Positions 25,883-32,055 of a DNA stretch of 64,000 nt are shown here, piece after piece; within the stretch, counting starts at the first letter, position 1; each line of letters starts with the position of its first letter. This stretch comes from Diphasiastrum complanatum. Taxonomy: Eukaryota; Streptophyta; Lycopodiopsida; Lycopodiales; Lycopodiaceae. The translations under genes were made by a program, and so were the position numbers. The notes under the pieces were generated by a model. That model had not been told where the DNA came from, searched no databases, and saw only the letters and a list, made by a program, of their open reading frames with translations. The stretch lies in NCBI GenBank assembly GCA_029204225.1, contig CM055098.1:5759246-5823245 (forward strand), given 5' to 3'.

Positions 25883-25887
<5 letters not shown>
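2591..25887 (-). CDS. Leucine-rich-repeat (RNI/AMN1-like) protein gene, partial, four exons found
   Basis: The gene joins 25497-25887, 12496-12591, 3195-3272 and 2591-2719. All three splices are phase 1, each has a GT donor and AG acceptor, and the internal exons are 96, 78 and 129 bp, all multiples of three. The joined protein reads as successive LRRs of about 25-28 residues, each opening LxxLxL (for example [34 protein letters not shown]). This is the cysteine-containing LRR type of plant RNI/F-box-like proteins. No F-box is visible in exon 1. The LRR register runs across the joins, which argues that no exon is missing between them. The 3' end is not found. Introns of about 12.9 and 9.2 kb hold several LTR retrotransposons. 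Function is unknown; a protein-interaction scaffold is the safest guess. Confidence 0.72.
3195..3272 (-). CDS. LRR gene exon 3
   Basis: A 78-bp exon, exactly 26 codons, between acceptor ATTTGCAG and donor GTAATC. It reads [14 protein letters not shown] and continues to IIA, one LRR repeat. Phase 1 at both ends joins in frame to exons 2 and 4. Confidence 0.68.
3273..5128. other. LRR intron 2, right-hand part up to the Ty3 insertion
   Basis: AT-rich intronic sequence with short stop-interrupted frames only. Nothing recognisable as an exon, RNA gene or transposon was found between exon 3 and the Ty3 insertion point. Confidence 0.4.
5129..5530 (-). repeat. 3' LTR of the Ty3 element
   Basis: 402 bp bounded by AGTTATG...CATAACT, a 7-bp terminal inverted repeat that is not the usual TG...CA end. 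A purine tract with GTCGGGGAG (minus sense) lies immediately upstream of it. It differs from the partner LTR in an A/G change at about 5341-5343 and an A/T change at about 5380. Confidence 0.92.
5571..5790 (-). pseudogene. Chromodomain at the Ty3 pol C-terminus
   Basis: In a frame shifted from the integrase the minus strand reads [17 protein letters not shown], the core of a chromovirus chromodomain, then an Ala/Val/Pro tail ending at a stop. Such domains steer integration to particular chromatin. Its presence defines the chromovirus group. Confidence 0.82.
5766..7227 (-). pseudogene. Ty3 integrase, frameshifted
   Basis: The integrase is spread over three overlapping frames. One (7227-6652) carries the RNase H-integrase linker. 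A second (6760-6215) opens with [13 protein letters not shown] and [15 protein letters not shown], the first catalytic Asp region. The third (6581-5766) has ILSDRDSKF with the second Asp, then [19 protein letters not shown] with the catalytic Glu, and the GPY/F region [16 protein letters not shown]. The frame jumps show it is not translated as one protein in this copy. Confidence 0.85.
7128..8432 (-). CDS. Ty3 reverse transcriptase and RNase H
   Basis: A 434-codon frame. The RT fingers motif [18 protein letters not shown], the palm [15 protein letters not shown], and the active site [10 protein letters not shown] are all present and intact. RNase H follows with [20 protein letters not shown] and TDHQSL. 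The C-terminal tail runs into another frame at about 7200, where the next frame continues through the [16 protein letters not shown] linker. The enzyme copies element RNA into DNA in cytoplasmic particles. Confidence 0.92.
   Translation of the reverse strand: MLPPLRDVNHHIDLRPGSAPPSRPPYRMSKSERDEVELQITALLDQGLIVPSHSPFGAPVLLVSKKDGSKRLCIDYRALNKLTIRNQYPIPHMDDLFDQLGTSHLFSKIDLRSGYHQIRMHPSDEHKTAFRTHLGLYEFRVLPFGVTNGPPTFQNVMNNIMRPLLGRCVLVYFDDILVFSKTLDEHVLHLSSVFQLLVHHQLFAKLSKCSFAVVEIEFLGFLICDGRIRLDPHKVRAIADWPVSTDVHHVRMFLGLATHLRRPVPHFATVAAPLHALLKKSSAFVWTFDCQFAFDTLRRAVVEASVLCLPQFDQKFIVETDASNVGLGALLRQSQCIIAYESRRLRSYEQRYSVHEKELLAIIYALKKWRHYLYRVPFDIVTDHQSLRCLFSQRDLSDRQFRWLHSYNLLIFLFCIVLVVLTLLLTHCLDILLY
8460..9047 (-). 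CDS. Ty3 aspartic protease domain
   Basis: The catalytic triad DTGSTHSF lies at about residues 35-42, followed by the second conserved segment [14 protein letters not shown]. This is the retroviral-type protease that cleaves the Gag-Pol polyprotein in the virus-like particle. It reads open from the gag side toward the RT, with a stop just before the RT frame at 8458-8460. Confidence 0.85.
   Translation of the reverse strand: MPCLACLCYLDRVPRSSLHSATCAQYGREYIALVDTGSTHSFISSYVLSRIRASPIPAPQPLTVEVASSHSFPSSQMFQGLSYRIGDFSGQADLYIIPLERYDLILGADWFASLGAVTLDLAQQTLTFVHDAVTHSLAGIDSQADFQLISRKQFIRSLPKAHCAALLCVQRAATDSPVTTSPPATIPQVISDLLH
8962..9612 (-). pseudogene. Ty3 gag, C-terminal part with CCHC knuckle
   Basis: Starting [10 protein letters not shown], the frame soon reaches a typical gag capsid tail: a segment ending [14 protein letters not shown], then [14 protein letters not shown]. 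The zinc knuckle [14 protein letters not shown], an intact Cx2Cx4Hx4C, is read from 9182-9223 in a neighbouring frame, so a shift separates it from the capsid tail. The capsid N-terminal half usual for chromovirus gag is absent. Confidence 0.7.
9613..10580 (-). other. Ty3 element leader rich in AGGGCGCC motifs
   Basis: Nearly 1 kb lies between the primer site and the gag-like frame. It contains repeated AGGGCGCC/AGGGCGCT/AGGGCACC motifs (about 10138, 10220, 10298, 10322, 10360) in otherwise purine-rich plus-strand sequence. Open stretches here read as low-complexity Ser/Pro/Phe/Leu peptides unlike gag. The N-terminal capsid region expected here was not found. Confidence 0.6.
10581..10592 (-). 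other. Primer binding site, initiator tRNA-Met type
   Basis: Minus-strand TGGTATTAGAGC begins directly after the 5' LTR. It matches the plant iMet site TGGTATCAGAGC at 11 of 12 positions. Confidence 0.85.
10593..10994 (-). repeat. 5' LTR of the Ty3 element
   Basis: 402 bp with the same AGTTATG/CATAACT ends, nearly identical to the left LTR. In minus sense it should carry the promoter and transcript start of the element. Confidence 0.92.
10995..12495. other. LRR intron 2, left part in gene sense
   Basis: AT-rich intron between the Ty3 element and exon 2. Apart from the CpG-rich element at 11672-11950 nothing was recognised. Confidence 0.4.
11672..11950. mobile_element. CpG-rich short element, possible hAT-type MITE
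   Basis: A 279-bp segment packed with GTCCGGACGCG-like words at both ends and poly-T/poly-A tracts in the middle. The ends form an imperfect inverted repeat (GGTCCGGGCCGGAATGC against GGACCCGGACGCGAATGC). It is flanked by the near-identical 8-mers CCTTGGAT and CTTTGGAT, which would suit an hAT target duplication. No coding capacity. The class is inferred from size, ends and flanks only. Confidence 0.38.
12496..12591 (-). CDS. LRR gene exon 2
   Basis: A 96-bp exon between acceptor ...TTTTTGCGAG and donor GTAAGA. In the frame dictated by exon 1 it reads [19 protein letters not shown] and then a Ser/Leu-rich tail, one LRR unit plus the end of the previous one. Phase 1 on both sides fits exon 1 and exon 3. 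It is isolated between transposons: copia relic A lies 5' of it in gene sense (within the 12.9-kb intron) and a Ty3 chromovirus lies 3' of it (within the 9.2-kb intron). Confidence 0.65.
12868..12935. repeat. Cluster of 6-bp palindromes (GGTACC, GGATCC, CCGCGG)
   Basis: Within about 65 bp the words GGTACC, GGATCC and CCGCGG alternate repeatedly, including the self-complementary GGATCCGCGGATCC. It can fold into several alternative hairpins. It lies in AT-rich intron sequence just left of the copia A relic. Confidence 0.45.
13256..14086 (+). pseudogene. Copia A GAG-pre-integrase and integrase
   Basis: Reads [11 protein letters not shown] and CEGCILGKF (the HHCC zinc-binding region), then [17 protein letters not shown] and [13 protein letters not shown], covering the DDE core. 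The frame is lost at about 14045, where the neighbour copia B continues smoothly (KCIFVGYSS); the following frame picks up from [12 protein letters not shown]. Without gag and RT it cannot act. Confidence 0.85.
14087..15665 (+). pseudogene. Copia A linker, RT start and a diverged second integrase-linker copy
   Basis: After the integrase come Gln/Gly-rich linker repeats (DIGQQGPS twice) and the RT entry [15 protein letters not shown]. At about 14710 the text jumps from HTWVLVDL to a late RT motif ([14 protein letters not shown]), so most of RT is deleted. From about 14790 to 15480 comes a second, strongly diverged run through the same landmarks: [10 protein letters not shown] like [23 protein letters not shown] like [13 protein letters not shown], then a linker and [21 protein letters not shown] like [21 protein letters not shown]. 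The unit is an ancient internal duplication or a chimaera with a distant relative. Confidence 0.6.
15784..16188 (+). repeat. 3' LTR of copia A
   Basis: It starts TGTTGGAATG directly after a purine tract and probably ends at TTTCTACA. It shares blocks such as CCATAGGTTACTTTGA, CCAAAAGGTCGAGA and GACTCATGGGTCC with the LTRs of copia B. The right end is a best guess by analogy with the TTTCCTACA end of B. Confidence 0.65.
16613..16980 (-). repeat. 3' LTR of copia B (short form)
   Basis: 368 bp. It lacks a 113-bp block, including the (GA)n run, that the partner LTR has next to the shared GGCTGGGCGCC. Confidence 0.9.
17017..18213 (-). pseudogene. Copia B RT C-terminal half and RNase H
   Basis: From NEEVYLQQ it includes [13 protein letters not shown], the active site [41 protein letters not shown], then RNase H with [29 protein letters not shown] and [15 protein letters not shown], ending with ADLFTKALP. 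The reading frame is open over 398 codons. It is separated from the RT N-terminus by the inserted element, so the enzyme is split. Confidence 0.88.
18206..18754. mobile_element. 549-bp unclassified insertion inside copia B RT
   Basis: The RT text stops at KTTFLN and resumes at NEEVYLQQ on the other side. The 7-mer TTGATGC occurs at both edges (18199-18205 and 18748-18754), as a target duplication would. The insert is AT-rich with no coding. Its own repeats include AGCTCAAATTTGATG-like words about every 100-200 bp, and a 65-bp unit starting CCATTGAGTGATC occurs twice. Related words recur at 27640-27725. No terminal inverted repeat or poly-A tail was seen, so the class is open. Confidence 0.6.
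18755..19189 (-). pseudogene. Copia B RT, N-terminal part
   Basis: Reads [50 protein letters not shown] and YEETFSP, the classic copia RT entry. Directly after this about 20 expected residues are missing, and KTTFLN is followed by the 549-bp insertion. The rest of RT resumes at 18205. Confidence 0.82.
19190..20274 (-). CDS. Copia B integrase
   Basis: Contains [13 protein letters not shown] (zinc region end), [29 protein letters not shown] and [14 protein letters not shown], i.e. all three DDE regions, then the C-terminal [20 protein letters not shown] and a Gln/Pro-rich linker. The domain looks intact, unlike the RT. It shares a frame break near 19130-19190 with the start of RT. Confidence 0.87.
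20217..20933 (-). CDS. Copia B protease and GAG-pre-integrase
   Basis: Protease active site [13 protein letters not shown] near residues 69-81, then the linker [17 protein letters not shown] and the pre-integrase zinc region [17 protein letters not shown]. Open through this stretch, 238 codons. Confidence 0.85.
   Translation of the reverse strand: MEQELEASGDLFNQDYAFVSNIASTSTTTSVKNSDSVLQVADFQPIEWVIDSGATRHMTSRKEAFTKLVKVQNGSKVQCADDASYSIHGIGIVAIILPNGEEKYIKNVLYVLGIKKNFLSISTMLKQGLVVEFKEDKCLVKDPKRSLLIIVSGTMHAGLFIMDAYERRIPSTCLVASTSQSLMLAELWHARFGHLNFASLKKLRTFSMVEDILTIAAGRAWGAYLESFKENLFQLMEL
21024..21841 (-). pseudogene. Copia B gag
   Basis: The first frame (21841-21263) has the copia gag signature: [52 protein letters not shown] second frame (21266-21024) continues with [14 protein letters not shown] and a Lys/Gly-rich basic stretch, then reaches a knuckle reading KFYY[14 protein letters not shown]. 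The first Cys is replaced by Tyr and the second by a stop codon, so the nucleic-acid-binding finger is destroyed. Particle assembly from this copy is unlikely. Confidence 0.85.
21842..22527 (-). other. Copia B untranslated leader with GGGCGCCC motifs
   Basis: About 690 bp between primer site and gag. The palindromic word GGGCGCC(C) or a one-off variant appears at about 22105, 22187, 22272, 22378 and 22492. No coding frame of note. Confidence 0.6.
22528..22539 (-). other. Primer binding site of copia B, initiator tRNA-Met
   Basis: TGGTATCAGAGC on the minus strand directly abuts the 5' LTR, a perfect match to the plant iMet-type site. Confidence 0.92.
22540..23020 (-). repeat. 5' LTR of copia B (long form)
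   Basis: 481 bp. Carries a (GA)n microsatellite of about 47 bp at 22630-22676 and adjoining sequence absent from the 3' LTR. Outside that block the two LTRs match closely. Confidence 0.9.
23540..24875 (+). pseudogene. Decayed Ty3 chromovirus pol
   Basis: Plus-strand fragments in several frames follow Ty3 pol order. First comes the RT end ([35 protein letters not shown]). RNase H follows ([20 protein letters not shown]). An integrase C-terminal part has [13 protein letters not shown]. Last is a chromodomain, [19 protein letters not shown], at about 24711-24767. Frequent stops and shifts mark it as old. Its chromodomain is close to that of the young Ty3 at 5129-10994. Confidence 0.75.
24876..25496. 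other. Sequence between the Ty3 relic and LRR exon 1
   Basis: About 600 bp of unassigned sequence. The first 350 bp following the chromodomain could be the relic's 3' LTR, but no partner copy is in the window and its ends could not be fixed. Confidence 0.3.
25497..25887 (-). CDS. LRR gene exon 1 (N-terminus)
   Basis: The exon opens at ATG 25887-25885 and encodes 130 residues plus one base before the donor GTTTGTGA. The start is a basic MDRKRKIDN segment, followed by a helical region resembling N-terminal parts of plant LRR proteins, then two LRRs beginning LRLRDIAGL and [10 protein letters not shown] single first Met with a stop-free run to a splice donor, plus a (GA)n leader directly before it, supports this start. 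It is the best evidence that this gene is real: the composition is gene-like and matches no transposon family. Confidence 0.75.
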
Positions 25888-25917
<30 letters not shown>

Positions 25918-25935
25918 ATCTTTCTTTCTTTAAGT
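25888..25935 (-). promoter_or_regulatory. (GA)n leader abutting the LRR start codon
   Basis: On the minus strand about 14 GA dinucleotides run straight into the ATG, so the A of the start codon continues the repeat. An AAAGAAAGAAAGA stretch precedes it. GA-rich 5' leaders are common in plants and are bound by BBR/BPC proteins. Whether this one is regulatory or a chance microsatellite cannot be told from sequence. Confidence 0.45.
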
Positions 25936-27639
25936 CTTTCCTACTACCCTCGCACCTTTCGTTAGGCGTCAGCTTTAAATAAGTGCTTCCTAGGGCATAA
26001 TAAATACGTTCTGACTATTATGCCCAATTTTTTTAACAAATTAAAACTCAAAATATATACTGAGGTGTTGCTTTTTTAACATTGCACGTCATTACGCTAC
26101 CATGTGGCACATCCAAACCGGTGAAAAAAGTTAAATTACCCATTACACAATGGAATGTGCCGAGTAGAGGACATTATGTTCGATTGCTTTCCAAAAGTTT
26201 TTAGGCTTAACCCCATCTAAAACATTCTAGAAATCTTTACCAAGCAAAATGTTCTCTACACGACACTTTCCATAATATGTAATGCCAAGTTTTCACTTCC
26301 TTTTCTTTGTATTTTGGATGTACCTTCAAAGGCAAAGCACTCTTTCTATCCAAAATTGTCATTAGGGATTCTATCAGCCATTCAACAATTCAGTAATCTA
26401 ACAATTCTGTCAACGGGGGCACGAGATGCAAATCCAATGGATGTGGATGCATGTGGTTAAGTGAGAGACTAGATGAATGGTCTCTCACTTAAGTAAATAT
26501 GTTGGATGTGTATTTGAGCGCAACATTTATTGCTTGTGCTTTTTAAAACCATGCATCTCTGAGGGTAGTTTCAGACTACATTGTCTGGCAAGTCTTAAAT
26601 TTAAAATGGAGTTCTTCCATTAGTACCAAAAAAAAAATGGCGTCTCCCCCCCTTTCAAACTTAGCTTGTGTTTTAAAAATGTGGCAGATGAGGTGGCATG
26701 GGACCCATGCCACCTAGGGCCAACTCAAATCCATGTTTTGGGCCTGTGAACATTGTCCGACATGTTGACTTGCAACAAAAAACAAAAAAAAATGGACACC
26801 CGAGAGTTAGACTTAGTTGGGGATGTGCACATCCACATTTGGATGACATCATGACAGTTGAGCCAAAAATTAATGCATGTGGCCCTACCTCTCTCTTTAT
26901 TAATTTACTCTAACACCCAAGCCCTAACCCTAAAATATAAAAATCAACACAGAAAATATGGAGTTTATATTTTGAATTACAAATGCATACTTGCACAATA
27001 GAACCATTGACACAACTTTACAGATTTGTATTGGATGCCAATAAACAAGAACGATGTGGTAGTATACCACAAAGGCCTTGCCATGTCATAATGTCATATT
27101 TTCAGTTTATGTTTGGGTTTTGATATATGCAATTTAATATTAATATGTCGTAAGTCTAGAATAGACATTTAAAACTCACAACAAAAAGATAAGATTTGTT
27201 AATGATTACAATTATGGTGTATTGGATAACATAATCCATGATGGATTATAGGTGGCACATGAGAAGCGTAATATGTTATGACATGATGTGTGTGAAACAC
27301 ATAAAGTTGTTCAAAAGGCAACAAATCGCTTATATATTAGATGGATGCTAGGAATTGTCAAAGATAGTATGAGTTTCAACGTATACTTCAAGGACATTGT
27401 ACTCGTAAAAGATAAAATAGTATGCTTTTCAACCTAAGCACAAGTAATAAAATCTTAAAAATTGAATTGACTATAATAATAACCTTGTTTAATTTCGTAT
27501 TTGCTTTGATCTACTAGAGCTAATTGACATCATAATTTATAATTGATTATATTTGGTGTGATTGTCTATATTTTATTAAACATGAGAGTTTTATGAATTT
27601 TGTAAGCTCTAGATTTCTTGAATTTGATCATTAAATATG
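25936..27639. other. Intergenic AT-rich sequence upstream of the LRR gene
   Basis: Contains the presumed LRR promoter. No coding frame, RNA gene, or classified repeat could be supported. Confidence 0.4.
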
Positions 27640-27730
27640 AGCAAGCTTGAGTGATATCGACCAAAATTGAATTATCTTAATTGATAGACATCAAACTTGA
27701 GCTATTTTGAGCCAAAAAAAATTCATAAGA
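27640..27730. repeat. Short copy of the repeat seen in the 18.2-kb insertion
   Basis: Reads, in reverse complement, AGCTCAAGTTTGATGTCTAT and neighbouring words close to the CTCAAATTTGATGTCCAT words of the 18206-18754 insertion, with the TTGAGTGAT word also present. It suggests a dispersed family. Confidence 0.4.
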
Positions 27731-27779
27731 TGTGGTCCATTAGCCAATTTGTTATAAGGGTTTTATGTAGATACACTTG

Positions 27780-27965
27780 CCTTTCTTCTTGGTCTTGCTA
27801 GAAGATCCCTCGTCTTCCTGAGTCTTGGCGAATTGTTGTTTAGACTTCTTCGTGCCCTTGCCCTTGCCCTTGCCTTGTTTTTGTCGGGCGCACTCCGAAC
27901 ACTTTCTCCACTGCAATCACTCTATTTTGCGGTACCGTACTTGCAGGTACAATCTGGGTGCCCTT
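27780..27965 (-). pseudogene. Copia gag tail remnant
   Basis: Minus strand reads QGKGKGKGTKKSKQQFAKT and then KKKGKC, the same Lys/Gly-rich run before the zinc knuckle as in copia B gag. Only this short basic stretch survives. Confidence 0.5.
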
Positions 27966-28489
27966 CGTTTGGAGGTTATAGCCTTTCGTTTGGGTCAAAA
28001 CGGATGAAGGACCCAAAAATAAGGATTTTTCTAGTTTTGAACTGTTTCTTCAAAATGAAGAAACTCTGCCCTTCAGTGAATTTGGACCCAACTCCAATTT
28101 CAACTTGAAAATTTTTAATGAAGTTGCAATGTAAATTGCACTTCAGGCCCCTTCCATTGAAGTTAGAATGGAAACTCAACAGATCCAATGGCTCTTCTCA
28201 ATCCGATGGCCCTGGTGCTTGCATCCTCCACCGTAGATTTCAACAAGATTCAATCTTGTGGCTATCAAAGGTCTGGCGCGCTAAACAAGGCTCCTCCAAC
28301 CGCAATCCCCCTACGGCCGCTATCAGTTAGGCCTCACTGGCCGCGCGCGATAGCCCATGGGCTCCTCTCTCCTCCTCCTTCACAAGCTATGGTGGATGAG
28401 GATTTTTACACCTTCATTGGATCTGATCCAGCACTCTACACTACTTGCGGTTGTCCACGACTGTTTACCTACTGATTAATCTCTCCAGG

Positions 28490-28944
28490 GCGCCCTCCTA
28501 CAAGCTTTTACAGCTCCAAGAACCGTTCAGAACAAAGAGATAACTGTGATTTTATGTTTTTCTCACAAAATTGATTAGATGAACACTTTCTCTAAGCAAG
28601 CTAGATGTTGGGCTCTAGAGGAGTAGACACACAAGTTGTCCATAAAAATTTCAAGAAACTGTTCTCAAAATGGTCTCCGCTTGAATGCACACCGACTGCA
28701 AACGCCAAGTAGCCTCCCTTCAGAATTTCAAAATTCCGTTTGGCTAAGATTCTGATTCAGCCGACAACTCTTGTCTCTGAATCCTCACACAGTCTCAAGC
28801 TCAACAAGCTTCTATGTGCTAGAATCTGTGCACCGGTGCTTCACTTTCCATCTACAACCCGCCATAAACCCCGAACTCTTAGAAGACTCTTCTCCTGAAG
28901 CTCTCTTCAACGGCGACACTATATAGTGTGTACACTCCCTGTAT
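28490..28944 (-). other. Leader of a copia element (5' half C')
   Basis: Minus-sense sequence downstream of the primer site at 28945-28957. It contains a GGGCGCCCTCC motif near its far end, as other leaders in the window do. No frame of note. Confidence 0.45.
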
Positions 28945-28957
28945 GGCTCTGATACCA
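28945..28957 (-). other. Primer binding site, initiator tRNA-Met
   Basis: TGGTATCAGAGCC in minus sense, directly after the LTR end AATTCTAAGT. It is perfect and marks the LTR boundary. Confidence 0.85.
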
Positions 28958-29025
28958 ACTTAGAATTTGCTTCAAACATAAACACAGATCATGCTACACA
29001 GTAACACAGGCAAAAAAATGTTGGT
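28958..29025 (-). repeat. Truncated 5' LTR, AGTTAGAATT/AATTCTAAGT family
   Basis: Only the U5-side 65 bp or so remain. They match the end of the complete LTR at 35788-36067 (TGTAGCATGATCTGTGTT, GCAAATTCTAAGT). At about 29025 the sequence passes abruptly into copia integrase coding sequence of another copy. Confidence 0.75.
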
Positions 29026-29300
29026 ACTCCTTAAACTCGACAGAGATGTATTCTCCACCGTTGTCTGACCTTAATCGTCCTTCCAGTCTCTTTTTATAGA
29101 CGCTCCTTGAAAATTCTGAAGCAGTTGAAAGCTTCTGATTTCTTTTTTATGAAATACACCATTGTCCTTCTGGAGAATTCGTCAATAAAGGTTATAAAAT
29201 ACTTGGCATCCTTCAGCAAAGGATTTTTCATTGGGCCACAAATATCTGAATGTACAACATCTAACAATCCTCTAGCAATATGCTGATGGCTTGACTTCAA
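29026..29300 (-). pseudogene. Copia C integrase, N-terminal part
   Basis: Reads DVVHSDICGPM, DAKYFITFIDEFSRRTMVYF and LRSDNGGEYISVEFKEYQ, covering the first two catalytic Asp residues, then ends against a truncated LTR. The Glu-bearing part and everything 3' of it is missing. Frame shifts at about 29094. Confidence 0.8.
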
Positions 29301-29323
29301 TGGTTTCCTAGTCTGTTTACCAA

Positions 29324-30040
29324 CTAGACAGTCTTCACAGACAAGTAACTCGACTTTTTCGCGAGGATAGTCGAGATCAAGACAATAGATTGTCTAGACA
29401 TTCGTTGTACAACAACATGATTTAAATGACCAAGTCTATAATGCCAAAGTAAATATTTATTTGTATGAATTGAAGTACTGCGAGCCTGACTAGAGGCAGA
29501 AAAGCAATGACTTAATTTATACAAGTATCCATGCCTCTTTCCGAGTGCTAGGATTTTGCCAGTCCTATCAACTACTTTACACTGATCACATTCGAACTCT
29601 GCTCTATGTCCTAAATCTGTGATTATGCTTACAGAGAGCATATTCGTAGATAAATTTGGTACATACAGGACTTTAGAGAGTAGCTTAGATTGATCATTTG
29701 CAAAGCTTAATCTTACAATGCCTTCATCTTTGATAGCTTGTGTACTATTGTCACCAAGGTGAACAAACTTCTGGGTACTGTAAGGTGTATAGGATTCGAA
29801 ACAGCCAATGAGGCTAGTCATGTGCTGAGTGGCTCCGGAATCCAAGAACCAAGAACTGTCGCCAGATGTTTCTTGATGGTTGGTCATGAAGGCATCATGA
29901 TCTGCTTCTTGAATAGGCTGTGGAGCTTCTGCAGCTGCATTTGCCACTTGATTCGACTGTCCCTTGCTATTGTTCTTCACGTGAAGTATTCGACAATCTT
30001 GAATTTCGTGGTTGTTTCGTTTGCAGTATCTACAGAACAA
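29324..30040 (-). pseudogene. Copia C zinc knuckle, protease and pre-integrase
   Basis: Opens with the knuckle CRYCKRNNHEIQDC, an intact CCHC, then WFLDSGATQHMTS (protease active site), VLYVPNLSTNMLS and LLWHYRLGHLNH. 238 codons. The pre-integrase zinc region is frame-damaged at its end. Confidence 0.85.
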
Positions 30041-30208
30041 CTTCTTCTTTGTCTACGGATTCGATTGTTCCTTGTGCTGAGCTAGTTTCTGGTCTGGCTT
30101 TAATTGCTTTGGGTCTTTCTTCTTCTTCTACTTTGTCATGCTCTTGTTGGTGTACAAGACATGAGAATCAGCTGAGGAACTCGAGGCTTCGTTCCTTCGC
30201 GTGTCTTC

Positions 30209-30761
30209 CTACAAGAACATAGTAATGACTCTCGAAAGAGTCAATTCTGGATGAGTCGTGATGATCATCACCCAACTGTCGTAAGAGCTTGGCAAGCTTG
30301 TAAGCAGTTGCATCATTGCGTCTTGATCGTCTATGACAGATCCGATAGCGACCATTTGTCTTAGCAGGTTCTTGAATTGATTAATGTGATTCTGTAGAGA
30401 ATCACCATTCGTCATCTTGAGGGAGTAGAATTTCTTCCTTGAGATGTAGTTTAGAAGCTATATCTCGCACTTCATATAGTGTGCTCAAGATGTCCCAGAC
30501 TTCTTTTGATGTTTGGGCCTCGGATACATGGCCGATCTGAGTATCCGTGATGTTGAGGATGATCAGCGTGAAAACTTTTCCATCCCTCAACTTCCATCTG
30601 GCGATTGTCGTCTCGTCCGCTTTGGGTTTTCCTTCTGCGCCTGTTACAACGTCGTACAATTCTTTTGCCATTAGTACAATTTTCATCTTAAATTTACACA
30701 GATGGTAATTGGCTCCATCAAGCTTGTCCATGATAGGACTGGCTTTCCCTTGGGAATCCAT
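30209..30761 (-). pseudogene. Copia C gag
   Basis: ATG at 30761 begins MDSQGKASPIMDKLDGANYH, the copia gag start. KEVWDILSTLYEVRD follows, and a second frame has LRQMVAIGSVIDDQDA and LTSLPSSYDSWVM. A frameshift near 30410 separates the halves. The leader and an initiator-Met primer site lie just upstream. Confidence 0.82.
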
Positions 30762-30900
30762 CTGGAAGAATTAGTCTAAGTGATAGGAGAAACTATCAGT
30801 GACTTAAGTATGAAAATCTGATATTTACAGAACAAGAAAACAATTACTCTATCGGCTAGTAGAGTCTTGTACTGTGAAAGCTAATCAAGCTATAAAGATA

Positions 30901-30912
30901 ACTCTGATACCA
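30901..30912 (-). other. Primer binding site of copia C
   Basis: TGGTATCAGAGT in minus sense directly after an LTR ending CTCTCTCCAACA. Confidence 0.8.
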
Positions 30913-31075
30913 TGTTGGAGAGAGAGGGAAAGAATAAATGACGAACACGAATGAGAAACGAACTCGAACAAGAAACAAACGAGAAGCGAACTCGAACAGA
31001 AAATGTTCATGTGCAGCGGAATGAATTAAACGACTCTCTCCGAAAGCATGACTACGCCTATCAGAATGACCAAGA
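30913..31075 (-). repeat. Truncated 5' LTR of copia C
   Basis: About 160 bp of the LTR 3' end, related to the larger LTRs at 32342 and 38640 (shared GATAGGYGTAGTCATGC and CATTCCGCT-like words). At about 31075 it is joined to the protease of copia D. Confidence 0.65.
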
Positions 31076-31653
31076 TGAATAAATTTCTTCGTGCTGTAAG
31101 AGTTGAAAATCTCACGTTGATTGGTCACATGTTGAGTTGCTCCAGAATCCAGAAACCATGAATCATCCAAAATTGCATTTTGGTCTTTGACCATAAATGC
31201 ACCTTCGTCCACTCCGACCTGGGGAGATGATGAAATTGTGTTTGCTTGTTGATCAGGTTGCTTTGCTACATTCTTCGCTTGGAGAATTCGGCAATCCTTG
31301 ATCTCATGGTTATTGCGCTTGCAATACCTACAAAACATCTTCTTCTTTGATTGTGGATCTGATGATTGTGCTTGACTTTGAGTCTCCTTTTGATTCGTTG
31401 TAGCCTTCCTGGAGCTTTTTTGTTTCTGTCGCTTAGAACCTTTGTTGACATATAGAGCTTGAGTGGAGGAAATGGACAAAACGTCATGACTTCTTTGATT
31501 ATCTTCTTGTAGCAACATAGTGATAACTCTGGTAAAAGTTAGATCTGAGTGTGTCGATATGATCATCACCCAGTTCTCATATGTAGAGGGCAGGCTTGAA
31601 AGCAATGTCATGATTGCGTCTTGATCGTCTATGACTGATCCGACAGCGGCCAT
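31075..31653 (-). pseudogene. Copia D gag end, knuckle and protease start
   Basis: Reads LLSSLPSTYENWVM, a Lys/Gln-rich stretch, the knuckle CRYCKRNNHEIKDC and WFLDSGATQHVTN, and stops at KKFIHLG where the copia C LTR begins. Close to copia C over the shared part, so a sister copy. Confidence 0.82.
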
Positions 31654-32055
31654 CTGTTGCGAGAGACTCTTAAACTGGTTAATGTGACTCTAGAGAGAAT
31701 CACTATTAGACATCTTGAAAGTGAATAATTTTCTTCGTAGATGTAATTTGGTAGTTATGTCCCTCATGTCATATAGTGAGTTCAGGATGTCCCAAACTTC
31801 TTTTGAAGTTTTAGCTTCAGCTATGTGTCCAATCTGAGTATCTGATATATCAAGGATGATGAGCGCGAAACCTTTACCATCCTTCAATTTCCACTTTGAG
31901 TCTTTTGTGTTGTCTTCAGGCTTTACTTCGGTACATGTAACAACATCTCATAACTCGTTGGCTATCAGCAAATTCCTAATCTAAAATTTTCACAAATGAT
32001 AATTGGATCCATTCAGCTTGTTTGTGATAAGACCAACTTTACTTTGAGAATCCAT
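31654..32055 (-). pseudogene. Copia D gag, N-terminal part
   Basis: The ATG at 32055-32053 begins MDSQSKVGL, parallel to copia C. In-frame stops interrupt the next 50 codons; KEVWDILNSLYDMRD is then recognisable. Degraded. Confidence 0.75.
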
